Shown here piece by piece: positions 9,455 through 20,093 of a stretch of 64,000 bases of DNA. The DNA is from Volvox africanus (lineage: Eukaryota > Chlorophyta > Chlorophyceae > Chlamydomonadales > Volvocaceae). The position numbers were made by a program, and so were the translations under genes. The notes under the pieces are model-generated. The model saw nothing but the letters and a program-made list of their open reading frames with translations, did no database searches and was not told the origin of the DNA. Location of the stretch: positions 434,001-498,000 of the forward strand of contig BSDZ01000031.1 in NCBI GenBank assembly GCA_030268105.1, written 5' to 3'. The stretch's first letter is position 1. Each line of letters starts with the position of its first letter.

Positions 9455-10690
9455 CTATTTCGGCTGAGGTACAAACGGCGGCAGCAACGGGCAATCCTTG
9501 GTAGGATGACTCTCCGCACACTGTAGACAAAAATTGGCCGCTTTCCGACGCTCAAACTTGGATCGATTGCAATTCCATTTTGGCATCAACGGGTCATCCG
9601 TGCGAGTCCACTTTACATTGGGGTCAGAGCGCTGTGCGGCTGCCGTCGACGGTGCACCCCCACGCTTCCTGCTCTTAGCTGGGTCCGAGCTCGGACCTGC
9701 TCCTCCTGACCCGTGGACACCTGAGCTAGCGCCCCCGCGCGCCTTGTGTTGCCGGTTGCTGCGTCGCATCTTGGCAGTAGGCGTGGGGCGGGTAGCTCCA
9801 AGTTCCTGGTCCAGAGCCACAGCTTCCCCAAGCGGATCCTGCACTTGCATGGCATTTGCACGAGGGGTAGACTTGACTTCTTCTTCACCAGCAAGGAGTC
9901 GTACCTCCGTCCCTCTAGCAAAAGTGACCAAGGCATCGTAGGACTTGAACGGCACCCCAGACAAGTCGGTAGCGCACCATTTAGCCAAAAGTTTTGTTAG
10001 GCCTCGCTTAAACCAAAAGACACGCTCATTCTCGGTGAGGTCAGCAATAGGGGTCACTAGTGCTTCGAAGCATGACTGGTACGCAGGTACATTTTCACCC
10101 CGTCGCATGTGATAGGTACCGGCTGCCAAAACCTTGCGAGCCTCCACATCACGTGCTTGCACCTCAGTGGCGAACCGTGCGAGCAAAGCGGAAATCAACT
10201 CGTCAAAAGTATATTCGCCCCGGGCAGTGGTCCATTCACGATACCAGTTCTTCGCTGCACCCTCGAGGGTGTTGCCAACGAAGAGACACCTGATACCATC
10301 ATTATCGCCACCATGAACAGCCTGGAGATACTTCTTAGGGTCGCGCACGTACGCACGAGTTGCATCGGCTATGCTAGGGCCTGGTGTCTTTTCACTCAGC
10401 GAGATTGTAAGCCTAGGAACGGGAATTGTCAATCTCATCACCTCAGGAATAGCAGCGTGCCCTTACGATTGAGGTAATGGCAGAACCCGTGGTCCAGCAG
10501 TGTTGTCCATATTCGTATTAACTGCTGAATGCGGCACAATTAAGTGGGCAGGGGTCTGAAGGACAAGGGGCTCTTGAGTGGCTCGCGTGCCAACAGTCTC
10601 AAGACCTCTATCCGGAGCTCTAGCAGCCACAACAAATTCGGGTTGGCTAGCTAAGCTAGTGAGCAGCGTATCGTCGCGTTCCGCAGACTT
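9455..10690 (-). pseudogene. gag: Gag of element B with zinc knuckle; start region damaged
   Basis: The body of Gag is open from 10441 to the UAG at 9455-9457. It includes the capsid region and a CCHC knuckle, CLQCAESHPTKDC, close to the C-terminus. Compared with element D, whose Gag starts ATG TCC GCG GAA, the start codon here is AAG (10688-10690), and a UAA interrupts the N-terminal region near 10465. The gene is therefore not translatable from its normal start, although most of the domain is intact. Confidence 0.85.
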
Positions 10691-11156
10691 GGAACACGAA
10701 GCAATACCCTAGGCTTGCATAATAGAAGACGACTTCTACCGCAAAGGCAAGAGTACAAAACGATTCGGTGATCCTACCGACAGTACTCTTGAGGAGATTC
10801 AGCAAATTCAGCAGGTACTTGCCCAGCTGAGTCCTAATCTCCGTAGTTTGGGCGATGAGAGTCGCCAACTGGTCCGGACGAAAGCCGGTCTCAGTCGTCA
10901 CGGCAAGCAATGCCGGAGCGCTGAGATTACCTGCGACTCAGAGCGTACACTTACACAACAATTGCAGCAATCTAGACAAAAGCAATTAAACAATTACAAA
11001 CCGGAAGCAGCGGCGTCCAATACGGCGCGGCCTAGGTCTTCAGCGAAAGTGTCTAGCGGTCCTCGTGGTTCGTTGCTGGAACTCTCCATAGAGAGAACCT
11101 ACTTCCAATTTGACACAAAGAGACAGTTAGGCAACGAACCTGTCTCGATACCAATT
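10691..11156 (-). other. 5' leader and primer-binding site of element B
   Basis: This is untranslated leader between LTR and gag, closely similar to 25393-25858 in element D. The minus-strand primer-binding site TGGTATCGAGAC is at 11142-11153, three bases inside the LTR end. Open stretches in this piece are not conserved and I do not call them genes. Confidence 0.75.
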
Positions 11157-11984
11157 TGTTGTACCTCTCCTTCGTGTTTGCTCATAAGTATCTGCACATC
11201 TGGGGACTTTCGATACCAATGCGCGAGCACTTGCAAGTACAGCAAGGCAAGCGAGAGCAAAAAGAGACAGTGGAAGACTTCAAGGCAAGAAGAGATATAA
11301 CTTACAATCTTACAGACCGAAGCAATGAAATGGATGTAATTGCCGTCAGCGCCGGAAGCAAGCAATCATCACGCGGCGGTGATAAGGGAAGTTCAGGCTC
11401 AGGCTAAGTAGAATAGCAATTAGCAATAATAGTGTAGAACACACGAGTGTTCTCCGGTATCGAATGCCTTGTCTTACTTAGCCGTCCTCGCATCTGTTAT
11501 ACTCGCAGCATCACAATGCCGTACGATTCACACTAGGAGGCCGATCCTAAGTGTGACAACCCTACTGCGCATAGGCGATGTTCACGTATAACAACCGATA
11601 AGCCTTTCCGGCATTCACATGATGCAAGGGTCCGAATAACGATATTCGGTTGCAAGGCATGTATCGCGACGAGTGCGGCGCTCTCAACGTGTGCTGTAAT
11701 GAAGTAATATTATATCAGATAATATTACTTATCGTTCCATAGCACGAGCATAATGCACTTCTCGATCGTTTGGGATTTCATGCATGCTAGGCGGATCAGC
11801 CATGATGCAATGTCGCGATGTATAATGGTAACATGCCAAATACATATATAAATGTATGCGAATACATTTATGTCATGCAAGTTCATTCATATGCATCGAT
11901 CATTCATGCGTTCATCAAGACAGCACTTTGCCTCGTAGCGTCGCATCGACCTACTCATCGGCGGAAATGAACCATAGCACAACA
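11157..11984 (-). repeat. 5' LTR of element B (family F1, 828 bp)
   Basis: On the minus strand it starts TGTTGTGCTA and ends GGTACAACA. It shows the F1 hairpin series: GTAATATTAT with ATAATATTAC, CCGAATA with TATTCGG, a TCACACT...AGTGTGA stem, and AGAACAC with GTGTTCT. Its outer edge (11984) meets element C pol exactly. Confidence 0.92.
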
Positions 11985-14641
11985 GGTAAGAAGGATGGGA
12001 CCTTGCGCATGTGCATCGATTACCAGGGGTTGAATGCGAGCACGGTGAAGAATCGCTACCCTTTGCCACGCGTTGACGACCTGTTGGATAAGCTGAAGGG
12101 CTCGGCTTATTTTCCTCGATTGACTTACAACAGGGCTATAATCAGATTCTCATCGCTGCCTCTGATATTCCAAAAACCGCTTTTTGGACGCCCTTCGGTC
12201 ACTTCGAGTATACGGTCCTATTGTTTGGTTTGACTAATGCCCCTGCGACGTTTCAGGCGGTCATGGACCGCATGTTTAGGCCGTTTATCGACAGGTTCGT
12301 TGTTTGCTACCTGGATGACATCTTGGTTTATTCTAAGACGCGCGAGGAGCACTTGGAGCATCTTCGGCTCGTGCTCGATGTGATGAGGCGGGAGCAATTG
12401 TTTGCTAAACGTGCTAAATGCTTTTGGGCGCAGCCTCAGGTGGAATATTTGGGCCACATTGTGTCGGCCACCGGTATGAAGATGGACCCGCGGAAGGTCG
12501 CCGTGGTTCACGATTGGCCCGCGCCTCAGAACCTCACGGAGCTGCGTAAGTTCCTTGGCTTGACCAATTATTTCCGAAAGTTCATTGAAAAATACTCCAT
12601 CATTGCGGCCCCGCGTACTAACTTGACTTGCAAAGGCGTTTTCGTTTCACTCTAGTCGTGGACGTCGCAATGCCAGCGGGCATTCGAAGAGCTCAAGCGA
12701 ACCGTTGCTGAAGATGTCACCCTGGTGTTTCCTGACTACTTGTTGCCGTTTCGTGTGGAGGTTGTTTCTGATGCCTCAGTGTATGGAAGCGGCGCTGTAT
12801 TGTTACAGGAAGGACAACCGATCGCCTTCACGAGTAAGAAGTTTTCTGGTGCAGAGATTCGCTACACCACCGGGGAACAGGAGCTTCTGGCAGTGCTGCA
12901 TGCTTTAAAGGAATGGCGCTGTTACCTCAAGGGATGCCCATTTACTTTAAAGACTGACCACAAGCCCCTAACGTTTTTGCAAAGTGTTCCGATGTTGAAC
13001 CGCCGTCAGGCTAGGTGGATGGAATACCTAGCTAGGTTCGACTGCACCTGGGAGTACATTGCCGGTAAATTGAATATTGCCGATGCTCTCAGTCGACATC
13101 CGTCGCTACACGCTGCAATTTTGGCAGCGCCCGTCTTGTGACCACGTAACGAGGAGGTGCCGATCGTGACGGACCTCACGGAGCGGTTGAAGGTTGCCTA
13201 CAATGCAGATGCCTGGTTCTCGGAGCCAGCTAATGTGGAATACCTTCGCAAGCAGAATGGCCTTTGGCTACGGACGGAGGGTGCAGCTACACAAATCGTC
13301 GTTCCGAACGACGACGCGCTGCGCTACGACATCCTTGCGCGGTTCCACAAGGACCCGTTAGCAGGACACCCTGATAGCAAGCGGTTGGTCGAGTTGGTGC
13401 AACGTTCCTTCTGGTGGCCCATCTTGGATGCGGCGAACTTTGTACAGACGTGCAGTCTGTGCCAGCGCAATAAGGCTTTGTCCGGTAAGGGCCATGGGTT
13501 ATTGCAACCGTTGCCTGTCCCGGATGCGCCTTGGGAAAGTGTTTCCATGGACTTCGTAGTCGCGCTGCCCAAAACTGAGGGGGGATATGATGCGGTGTTT
13601 GTGATGGTCGATCGTCTGACTAAGATGGTCCACCTAGCACCATGTACATCGTCCTGCACTGCTGAGCAAACGGCACGATTGTTTTTTGACAATGTGGTTC
13701 GGTTACACGGTGTCCCCAAAAACGTGATCTCAGACCGTGGTGGGCAGTTCACGTCTAAGTTTTGGGAAGCGCTCTGCAAGCTAGTTGGCATGCGCGTCAA
13801 CCTGATCACAGCGTACCACCCGCAGACTGATGGTCAAACTGAACGCACAAACCGCACGTTGGGTGATATGTTGCGCAATTATGCTGGTCGCACACCCCTC
13901 GTTTGGGATACGTATTTGACTGTGGCAGAATTCATGCTTAACAATGCTGTTAACCGCTCCACAGGCAAAAGCCTGCTCTTCCTTAGCTACGGGTTTCATC
14001 CCGTGCTACCCGTGTGGCGTGAGTTGGAAGTGAACGTGCCTGCTGCTAAGCTTTTTGCCAAGTCTTTGATGTCCCGAATCACAGACGCGAAGTCGTGTTT
14101 GGACGCGGCGCAGCAACGAACGACGGAATACTACAACAAATCCAAGCAGGATGTGACGTTTTCGGAAGGGCAACTTGTGTTGCTAAGCACCAAGAATTTG
14201 CACACCTTGGCCAATGGATCCCGAAAACTCTTACCCCGCTGGATTGGTCCGTATCCTGTCGTGCGCATGGTCGGGAATGTGGCTGTGGAGCTTGCATTGC
14301 CCGCTGATATGACCATTCACCCCACGTTTCACGTATCGCTTGTCCATCCTTATCGTGGTACGGAACCCGTCCCTGAGCCTGCTAACGCCCCCACAGCGAT
14401 CGAACCAGTTCCCGAGACCTGGATGGCTGGTAAACAGAAGTTTTACGATGTGGAGCGGGTGTTAGATTATCGCGCGCGTCGTGTGGGCCGACACCGACGT
14501 AAGCGGACAGTACACGAGTACTTGGTCAAGTGGACAGGGTATACCAGCGAGCACAACTCGTGGGAACCGGCGCGCATCTTCTCGCAGGACATGAAGCCTC
14601 TGCTAGAAGAAGCCCACATACGTGCCACGCAAACCCAATGA
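11985..14641 (+). pseudogene. pol: Broken pol of element C (family F1), from the RT fingers to the chromodomain
   Basis: The sequence resumes at the GKKDG motif of reverse transcriptase and runs through YLDD, RNase H, the integrase HHCC region, the integrase core and the chromodomain to UGA at 14639-14641. The upstream part of C should lie left of the window, beyond B. Lesions: a one-base loss near 12112 in YFSSIDL, UAG at 12653-12655 after VSL, UGA at 13139-13141 (CGA to TGA after PVL), and a small loss in the zinc-binding region near 13424. The VSL UAG is shared with B, so B and C came from one already damaged source or lineage. The integrase and chromodomain part is open for 494 codons. 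Confidence 0.9.
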
Positions 14642-14700
14642 TCCCTGCAGTCGATGCTGTATGAAGCAGCAAGGACGCTGCACACGGGAGGGGGGATAAT
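14642..14700 (+). other. 3' untranslated tail and polypurine tract of element C
   Basis: A short non-coding piece ends in GGGAGGGGGGATAAT at 14686-14700, immediately before the LTR tip TGTTGTGCTA at 14701. The same tract precedes the 3' LTR of D, E, M and G. Confidence 0.7.
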
Positions 14701-15284
14701 TGTTGTGCTACGGTTCGTTTCCCGCCGATGTGTAGGTCAATGCGACACTACAAGGCGATGTGCTGTCTTGATGAATGCATGACGTATATGAATGAACTTG
14801 CATGAACATAAATGTATTCGCATACATTTATATCTGTTATGGCATGTTACCATCATACATCGCGACATGTCTCATCGCATCATGGCTGATCCGCCTAGCA
14901 TGCATGAAATCCCGAATAATTACGAAGCGCATTATGCTCATGCTATGGAGCAATAAGTAATATTATTTGATATAATATTACATCATTGTGGCATACGTCG
15001 GGAACACCGCACTCGTCGCGATACATGCCTTGCAACCGAATATCGTTATTCGGACCCTTGCATCATGCGAATGCCGGAAAGGCTTATCGGTTGTTATACG
15101 TGAACATCGCCTATACGCAGTAGGGTTGTCACACTTAGGATCGGCCTCCTAGTGTGAGTTGTACGGCGTCGTGATGCTGCGAGTATAACAGATGCGAGGA
15201 CGGCTAAGTAAGACAAGACATTTTGATACCGGAGAACACTTCTGTGTTCAACATTATTATTGCTAACCACTCTTATACTTATGT
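14701..15284 (+). repeat. 3' LTR of element C, truncated (family F1)
   Basis: It begins TGTTGTGCTACGG and follows the F1 LTR through the hairpins to about 15275, where it changes within a few bases into minus-strand F2 LTR sequence. About 250 bp of the expected 830 bp is missing. The junction is not at an LTR tip, so it looks like recombination or deletion and not insertion. Confidence 0.8.
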
Positions 15285-15718
15285 GCAGTATGGGTCTCAC
15301 TGGATTCCGATCTCAAGTGTGAGTACCTTTGTAGCACTGTTCTAAATATCGTGTCATCCGTGATATTAATGGATGCAACATATGTAATATGCAAAGGTCC
15401 GAATATCGATATTCGGTTGCCGACCCAACCATCACGATCGTCGCATTCTCGCATATGCGTATGGTTTATGACGCAGATGGGGTAATAATATTTAAAGTAT
15501 TATTACGTGAGATATTATGCAATGGATAGATTGCACATTAGTTATCGATATCGAGTCAAACATGTTGACTGACAGCGCGACGTCGTAGGTGATAATGCAG
15601 CATGCTTGATTAGCTAGATATACTCGAGTATATCATGCTAATATGCTTGTATCATGCTTCACAATGTTTAAATGCGTTGCGGTCTTCATTGGCAAACGGT
15701 GATTGAATCGGTGTACAA
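15285..15718 (-). repeat. Partial F2 LTR (minus orientation)
   Basis: It matches the LTR at 30371-31185 from about its middle to its tip, including GTAATAATA/TATTATTAC and the CCGAATATCGATATTCGG palindrome. The tip is ...GTACAA, two bases short of ACAACA, directly against the F1 LTR at 15719. Confidence 0.8.
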
Positions 15719-16549
15719 TGTTGTGCTACGGATCGTTTCCTGCCGATGCGTAGGTCGATGCGACCCTACGAGGCGAAGTGCTATCTTGATGAATGCATGA
15801 ATGACTATTGCATATGAATGAACCTGCATGATATAGATGTATTCGCATACATTTATATATGCATTTGGCATGTTATCATTATCCATCACGACATCGCATA
15901 ATGGCAAATCCGCCTAGCATGCATGAAATACCGAATCATTGAAGTGCGCATTATGCTCGTGCTATGAAACGATAAGTAATATTATTTGATATAATATTAC
16001 TTCATTACAGCACACGTTGAGAGCGCCGCACCCGTCGCGATGCATGCCTTGCAACCGAATATCGTTATTCGGACCCTTGCATCATGTGAATGCCGGGAAG
16101 GCTTATACGTTGTTATGCTTGGACATCGCCTATACGCAGTAGGGTTGTCACACTTAGGATCGGCCTCCTAGTGTGAATCGTACGACATTGCGATGCTGCG
16201 AGTATAACAGATGTGAGGACGGCTAAGCAAGATAAGACATTCGATACCGGAGAACACTCTTGTGTTCTACATTATTATTACTATACGCTATTCTGCTTAG
16301 CCCGAGCTAAGCCTAAACTTCACTTATCACCGCCGCGTGATGATTGCTTGCTTCCGGCGCTGACGGTGATTACGTCCATTGCACCGCTTCAATCTGTAAG
16401 ACTGTAAGTTATATCTCTTCTTGTTTGAAGTCTTCCGCTGTCTCTGTTTGCTCATGCTTGTCTTGCTGTACTTGCAAGTGCTCGCGCATCGGTATTGAAA
16501 ACCTTCAGACGCGCAGATACTTATGAGCAAACCCGAAGGAGAGGTACAA
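15719..16549 (+). repeat. Isolated F1 LTR (plus orientation, 831 bp)
   Basis: It starts TGTTGTGCTACGG and runs the full length of an F1 LTR to GGTACAA, missing the last CA. Hairpins are at 15976-16000, 16055-16072, 16148-16176 and 16251-16268. No internal element sequence adjoins it: an F2 LTR piece is on the left and F2 gag on the right. No clean target duplication is visible, so it may be a solo LTR altered at its edges. Confidence 0.8.
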
Positions 16550-17084
16550 TATGTAAGTTATCAATGTTCGGCACGGCCTCCAGTCCTCCACCATGAACAC
16601 TGATATTAGCCTGTTCACTTCCCCTTGTAGCCTGTTGATACTGGTTATACGACATGTATTCTAATTAGTATCTTCAAGGTTAGAGAAGGATAGGGCTTTG
16701 CCTTAGAAATTTCTTCCGTGTACCGTTCACGCACGAGTAAATTCTGATGCAAACGGTAATGTAAACCACCAACACGTTGTAACCTTCAAATTGATGTAGC
16801 CTTAGTAGCCGGTCCTGTCAGATGTTCAACTTATTGGGAAAGCGATTCTGATTATATTGACGATGGAATTCCTTCTGTGGGTTTACGACTTTACAGGTAG
16901 CGAAGATATGAGTAGTATTAAAGGACAAATATTATATCAATAGTTCGGAAAGAGGATAATACAATACCGATTTCCCGACGAGGTTATCCTGTGATACCCC
17001 TCGCCGCCGTTCGTTCGTGCGAAAATCTACTCTCCAATAGCAGTGATGAGACAGCCGTGAGTCGAACCGTCTCGCTACCAAATT
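16550..17084 (-). pseudogene. Fragment N: leader and first gag codons of another F2 element
   Basis: On the minus strand this holds an F2 leader followed by the start of gag, matching 29835-30370 of element M. The primer-binding site is TGGTAGCGAGAC (plus 17070-17081), one base different from the usual form. Gag is cut at 16550 by the F1 LTR. Because it carries a PBS, the LTR at 17085-17840 is a 5' LTR with respect to this fragment. Confidence 0.75.
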
Positions 17085-17840
17085 TGTTGTATCCTTCTTC
17101 GATCATGCACTGAATCTGCACGTCTGGATGTTAGCTAAGTGTGTACCGTGCTTACAAACAGCAAAGTCATCCAGTGCGAGTAAAGTGACAGCGGAAGACT
17201 CAAGAATAAGGAAAGATCCAATTTATGATAGTCTTCAATTACAGATTGGTAGTCGGCCGTCAGACCCCGCGGGCAATGTTCATCATCTGGCTGAAGATGA
17301 TATGCTCGAATAGCTCAGGCCGAATATAAATGAGCATTAAGTACACGAGTACTTGGTCCAAAGTAGCATCGAGCCGACTTCGGTCTCTAGGCAGCCGTCC
17401 TTGCACCTATCACGTCGCGATACCGATGTGCAGTACAGGTCTCACTGGATTCCGATCTCAAGTGTGAGTACCTTCGTAGCACTGTTCTGAATATCGCGTA
17501 ATCCGTGACATTAATTGATGCAACCCATGCAATATGCGAAGGTCCGAATATCGATATTCGGTTGCCAACCCAACCATCGCGATCGTCGCGTTCTCCCATA
17601 CACGTATGGTTTATGACGTAGATGAGGTAATAATATTTAAAGTATTATAACGTGGGATATTATGCCAACGGATAGATCGCGCATTAATATCAGCCTCGAG
17701 TCAAACATGTTGACCGACAGCGTGATGTCGTAGATGACAATGCAACGTGCCTGATTAGCTAGATATACTCAAATATATCATGCTAGTATAATTATATCAT
17801 GCTTCATAATGCTCGAATGTACAACATACAACATACAACA
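17085..17840 (-). repeat. F2 LTR shared by element M (as 3' LTR) and fragment N (as 5' LTR)
   Basis: It is 756 bp long, shorter than the 813-815 bp of other F2 LTRs. The tip on the M side is a tandem of ACAACAT units (17821-17840), and the adjoining terminal part is missing. A polypurine tract (17841-17855, minus) marks the M side; a PBS (17070-17081) marks the N side. Confidence 0.82.
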
Positions 17841-17899
17841 ACTATCCCCCCTCCCGTATGCAGCGTCCTCGCTGCATCGGACAGCATCGACTGCAGAGA

Positions 17900-19201
17900 T
17901 CATTGGGTCTGCGTGGCACGTAGGCGAGCTTCTTCCAATAAGGGCTTCATATCCGGCGAGAAGTTACACATCGGCTCCCACGAATTATGCTCGCTGGGAT
18001 AGCCGGTCCACTTGACCAGATATTCGTGCACCTTACGCTTTCGTTGTTGTTGACCTATATGACGAACCCGATAATCCAATATTCGCTCCACATCGTACAC
18101 TTTTTCCTTCCTGCGATCCAGGTCTCGGGACCGGGATCCATTACTGCAGGGGCATCGGTGTTGTTTGTAACGGGCTCCGTACCACGATAAGGATGAACGA
18201 GTGAAATATGAAACGTGGGGTGGATATTTATGTCAGAAGGTAGGGATAGCTCCACAGCTACGTTTCCTACCATGCGAACAACGGGATATGGACCAATCCA
18301 GCGAGGTAACAATTTACTGGAACCGTTGGCAAGCGAACGCAAGTTCTTAGTGCTCAATAATACCATTTGTCCCACCGAAAATGTTACGTCTCGTTTGGAT
18401 TTATTATAATAGTCCATGGTCCGTTGTTGTGCCGCATCCAAGCATGCTTTTGCATCTGTCATGCGGGATAGGAACGACTTGGCAAAGGTTTTAGCCACTG
18501 GAATATTAACTTCCAACTCTCGCCACACGGGTAGCGCAGGATGGAATCCATAATTCAGAAAGAAAGGGCTTTGACCTGTAGAGCGGTTAACAGCATTGTT
18601 AAGCGCAAATTCTGCCGAAGTCAGGAATGTATCCCAAACAGAGGGTGTGTGTCCCGCGAAATTCCTCAACATGTCACCCAGCGTGCGATTTGTGCGTTCG
18701 GTTTGCCCATCGGATTGTGGATGATATGCTGTGCTCAAATGAACACGCATACCGACAAGTTGACATAGCGCTTCCCAAAACTTAGACGTGAATTGACCGC
18801 CGCGATCGGATATCACATTTTTAGGAACATCGTGTAATCGTACCACATTATCAAACAATAATCGTGCTGTTTGCTCAGCGGTGCAAGACGAGGTGTAGGG
18901 GGCTAAATGAACCATCTTGGTCAAGCGATCGGCCATAACGAACACCGAGTCGTATCCCCCCTCAGTTTTGGGCAGCGCGACTACGAAGTCCATTGAAACA
19001 CTTTCCCAAGGGGTATCTGGTATAGATAAAGGTATATCCGCTGCTATCGGCACCTCCTGACTGCGCGAACGAGTACAGTCGAAACAAGATAGATATTCCA
19101 TCCACCGGGCTTGTCGTCGATTAAGCGTGGGGACACTCTGCAAGAATGTCAGCGGTTTGTGGTCAGTCTTCAGCGTAAAAGGGCGGCCTTCGAGGTAACA
19201 G
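17900..19201 (-). pseudogene. pol: 3' half of element M pol (end of RNase H, integrase core, chromodomain)
   Basis: It continues M pol after the element D insertion, starting in the RNase H tail (CYLEGRPF). Compared with G it lacks two blocks: the end of RNase H (join FDCT to RSRSQ) and the integrase zinc-binding domain (join AAD to IPLSIPDTP). The integrase core is otherwise readable (SMDFVVALPK, SDRGGQF, GQTERTNR). A one-base gain near 18103 shifts the frame before the chromodomain, which ends at UGA (17900). It cannot be functional. Confidence 0.88.
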
Positions 19202-20034
19202 TGTTGTACCTCTCCTTCGTGTTTGCTCATCAGTATCTGCGCGTCTGAAGGCTTGCGACACCAATGCGCGAGCACTTGCAAGTACAGCAAGGCAAGCATG
19301 AGCAAACAGAGACAGCGGAAGACTTCAAACAAGAAGAGATATAACTTACAGTCTTACAGATCGAAGCGGTGCAATGGACGCAATCGCCGTCAGCACCGGA
19401 AGCAAGCAATCATCACGCGGCGGTGAATAGCGAAGTTTAGGCTTAGCTCGGGCTAAGTAGAAGAGCGTATTTCAATAATAATGTAGAACACAAGAGTGTT
19501 CTCCGGTGTCAAATATCTTATCTTGCTTAGCCGTCCTCGCATCTGTTATACTCACAGCATCGCAATGTCGTACGATTCACACTAGGAGGCCGATCCTAAG
19601 TGTGACAACCCTACTGCATATAGGCGATGTCCAAGCATAACAACGTATAAGCCTTTCCGGCATTCGCATGATGCAAGGGTCCGAATAACGATATTCGGTT
19701 GCAAGGCATGCATCGCGATGAGTGCGGCGCTCTCAACGTGTGCTGTAATGAAGTAATATTATATCAAATAATATTACTTATCGTTTTGTAGCACGAGCAT
19801 AATGCGCATTTCAATGATTTGGGATTTCATGCATGCTAGGCGGATTTGCCATGATGCGATGTCGTGATGGATAATGATAACATGCCAAATGCATATATAA
19901 ATGTATGCGAATACATCTATATCATGCAGGTTCATTCATATGCAATAGTCATTCATGCATTCATCAAGATAACATTTCGCCTCGTAGGGTCGCATCGACC
20001 TACGCATCGGCGGGAAACGAACCGTAGCACAACA
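19202..20034 (-). repeat. 3' LTR of element D (833 bp)
   Basis: TGTTGT/ACAACA tips. A polypurine tract lies at 20035-20050 on its internal side. A comparison by eye of the first 240 bp with the other LTR at 25859-26692 shows only a handful of substitutions. Confidence 0.94.
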
Positions 20035-20093
20035 ATTATCCCCCCTCCCGCATGCAGCGTCCTCGCTGCTTCATACAGCATCGACTGCAAGGG

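Larger units (their letters stand above)
5995..11984 (-). mobile_element. Element B: Ty3/Gypsy chromovirus (family F1), cut at its 3' end by element A
   Basis: On the minus strand the order is 5' LTR (11157-11984), leader, gag, UAG and pol. It stops at 5995 where element A is inserted, in the codons after the integrase core. Its missing 3' end should lie left of the window. At 11985 the sequence switches to plus-strand pol of element C, in the middle of the GKKDG reverse-transcriptase motif, so B is nested in C. Several premature stops make B inactive. Confidence 0.92.
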
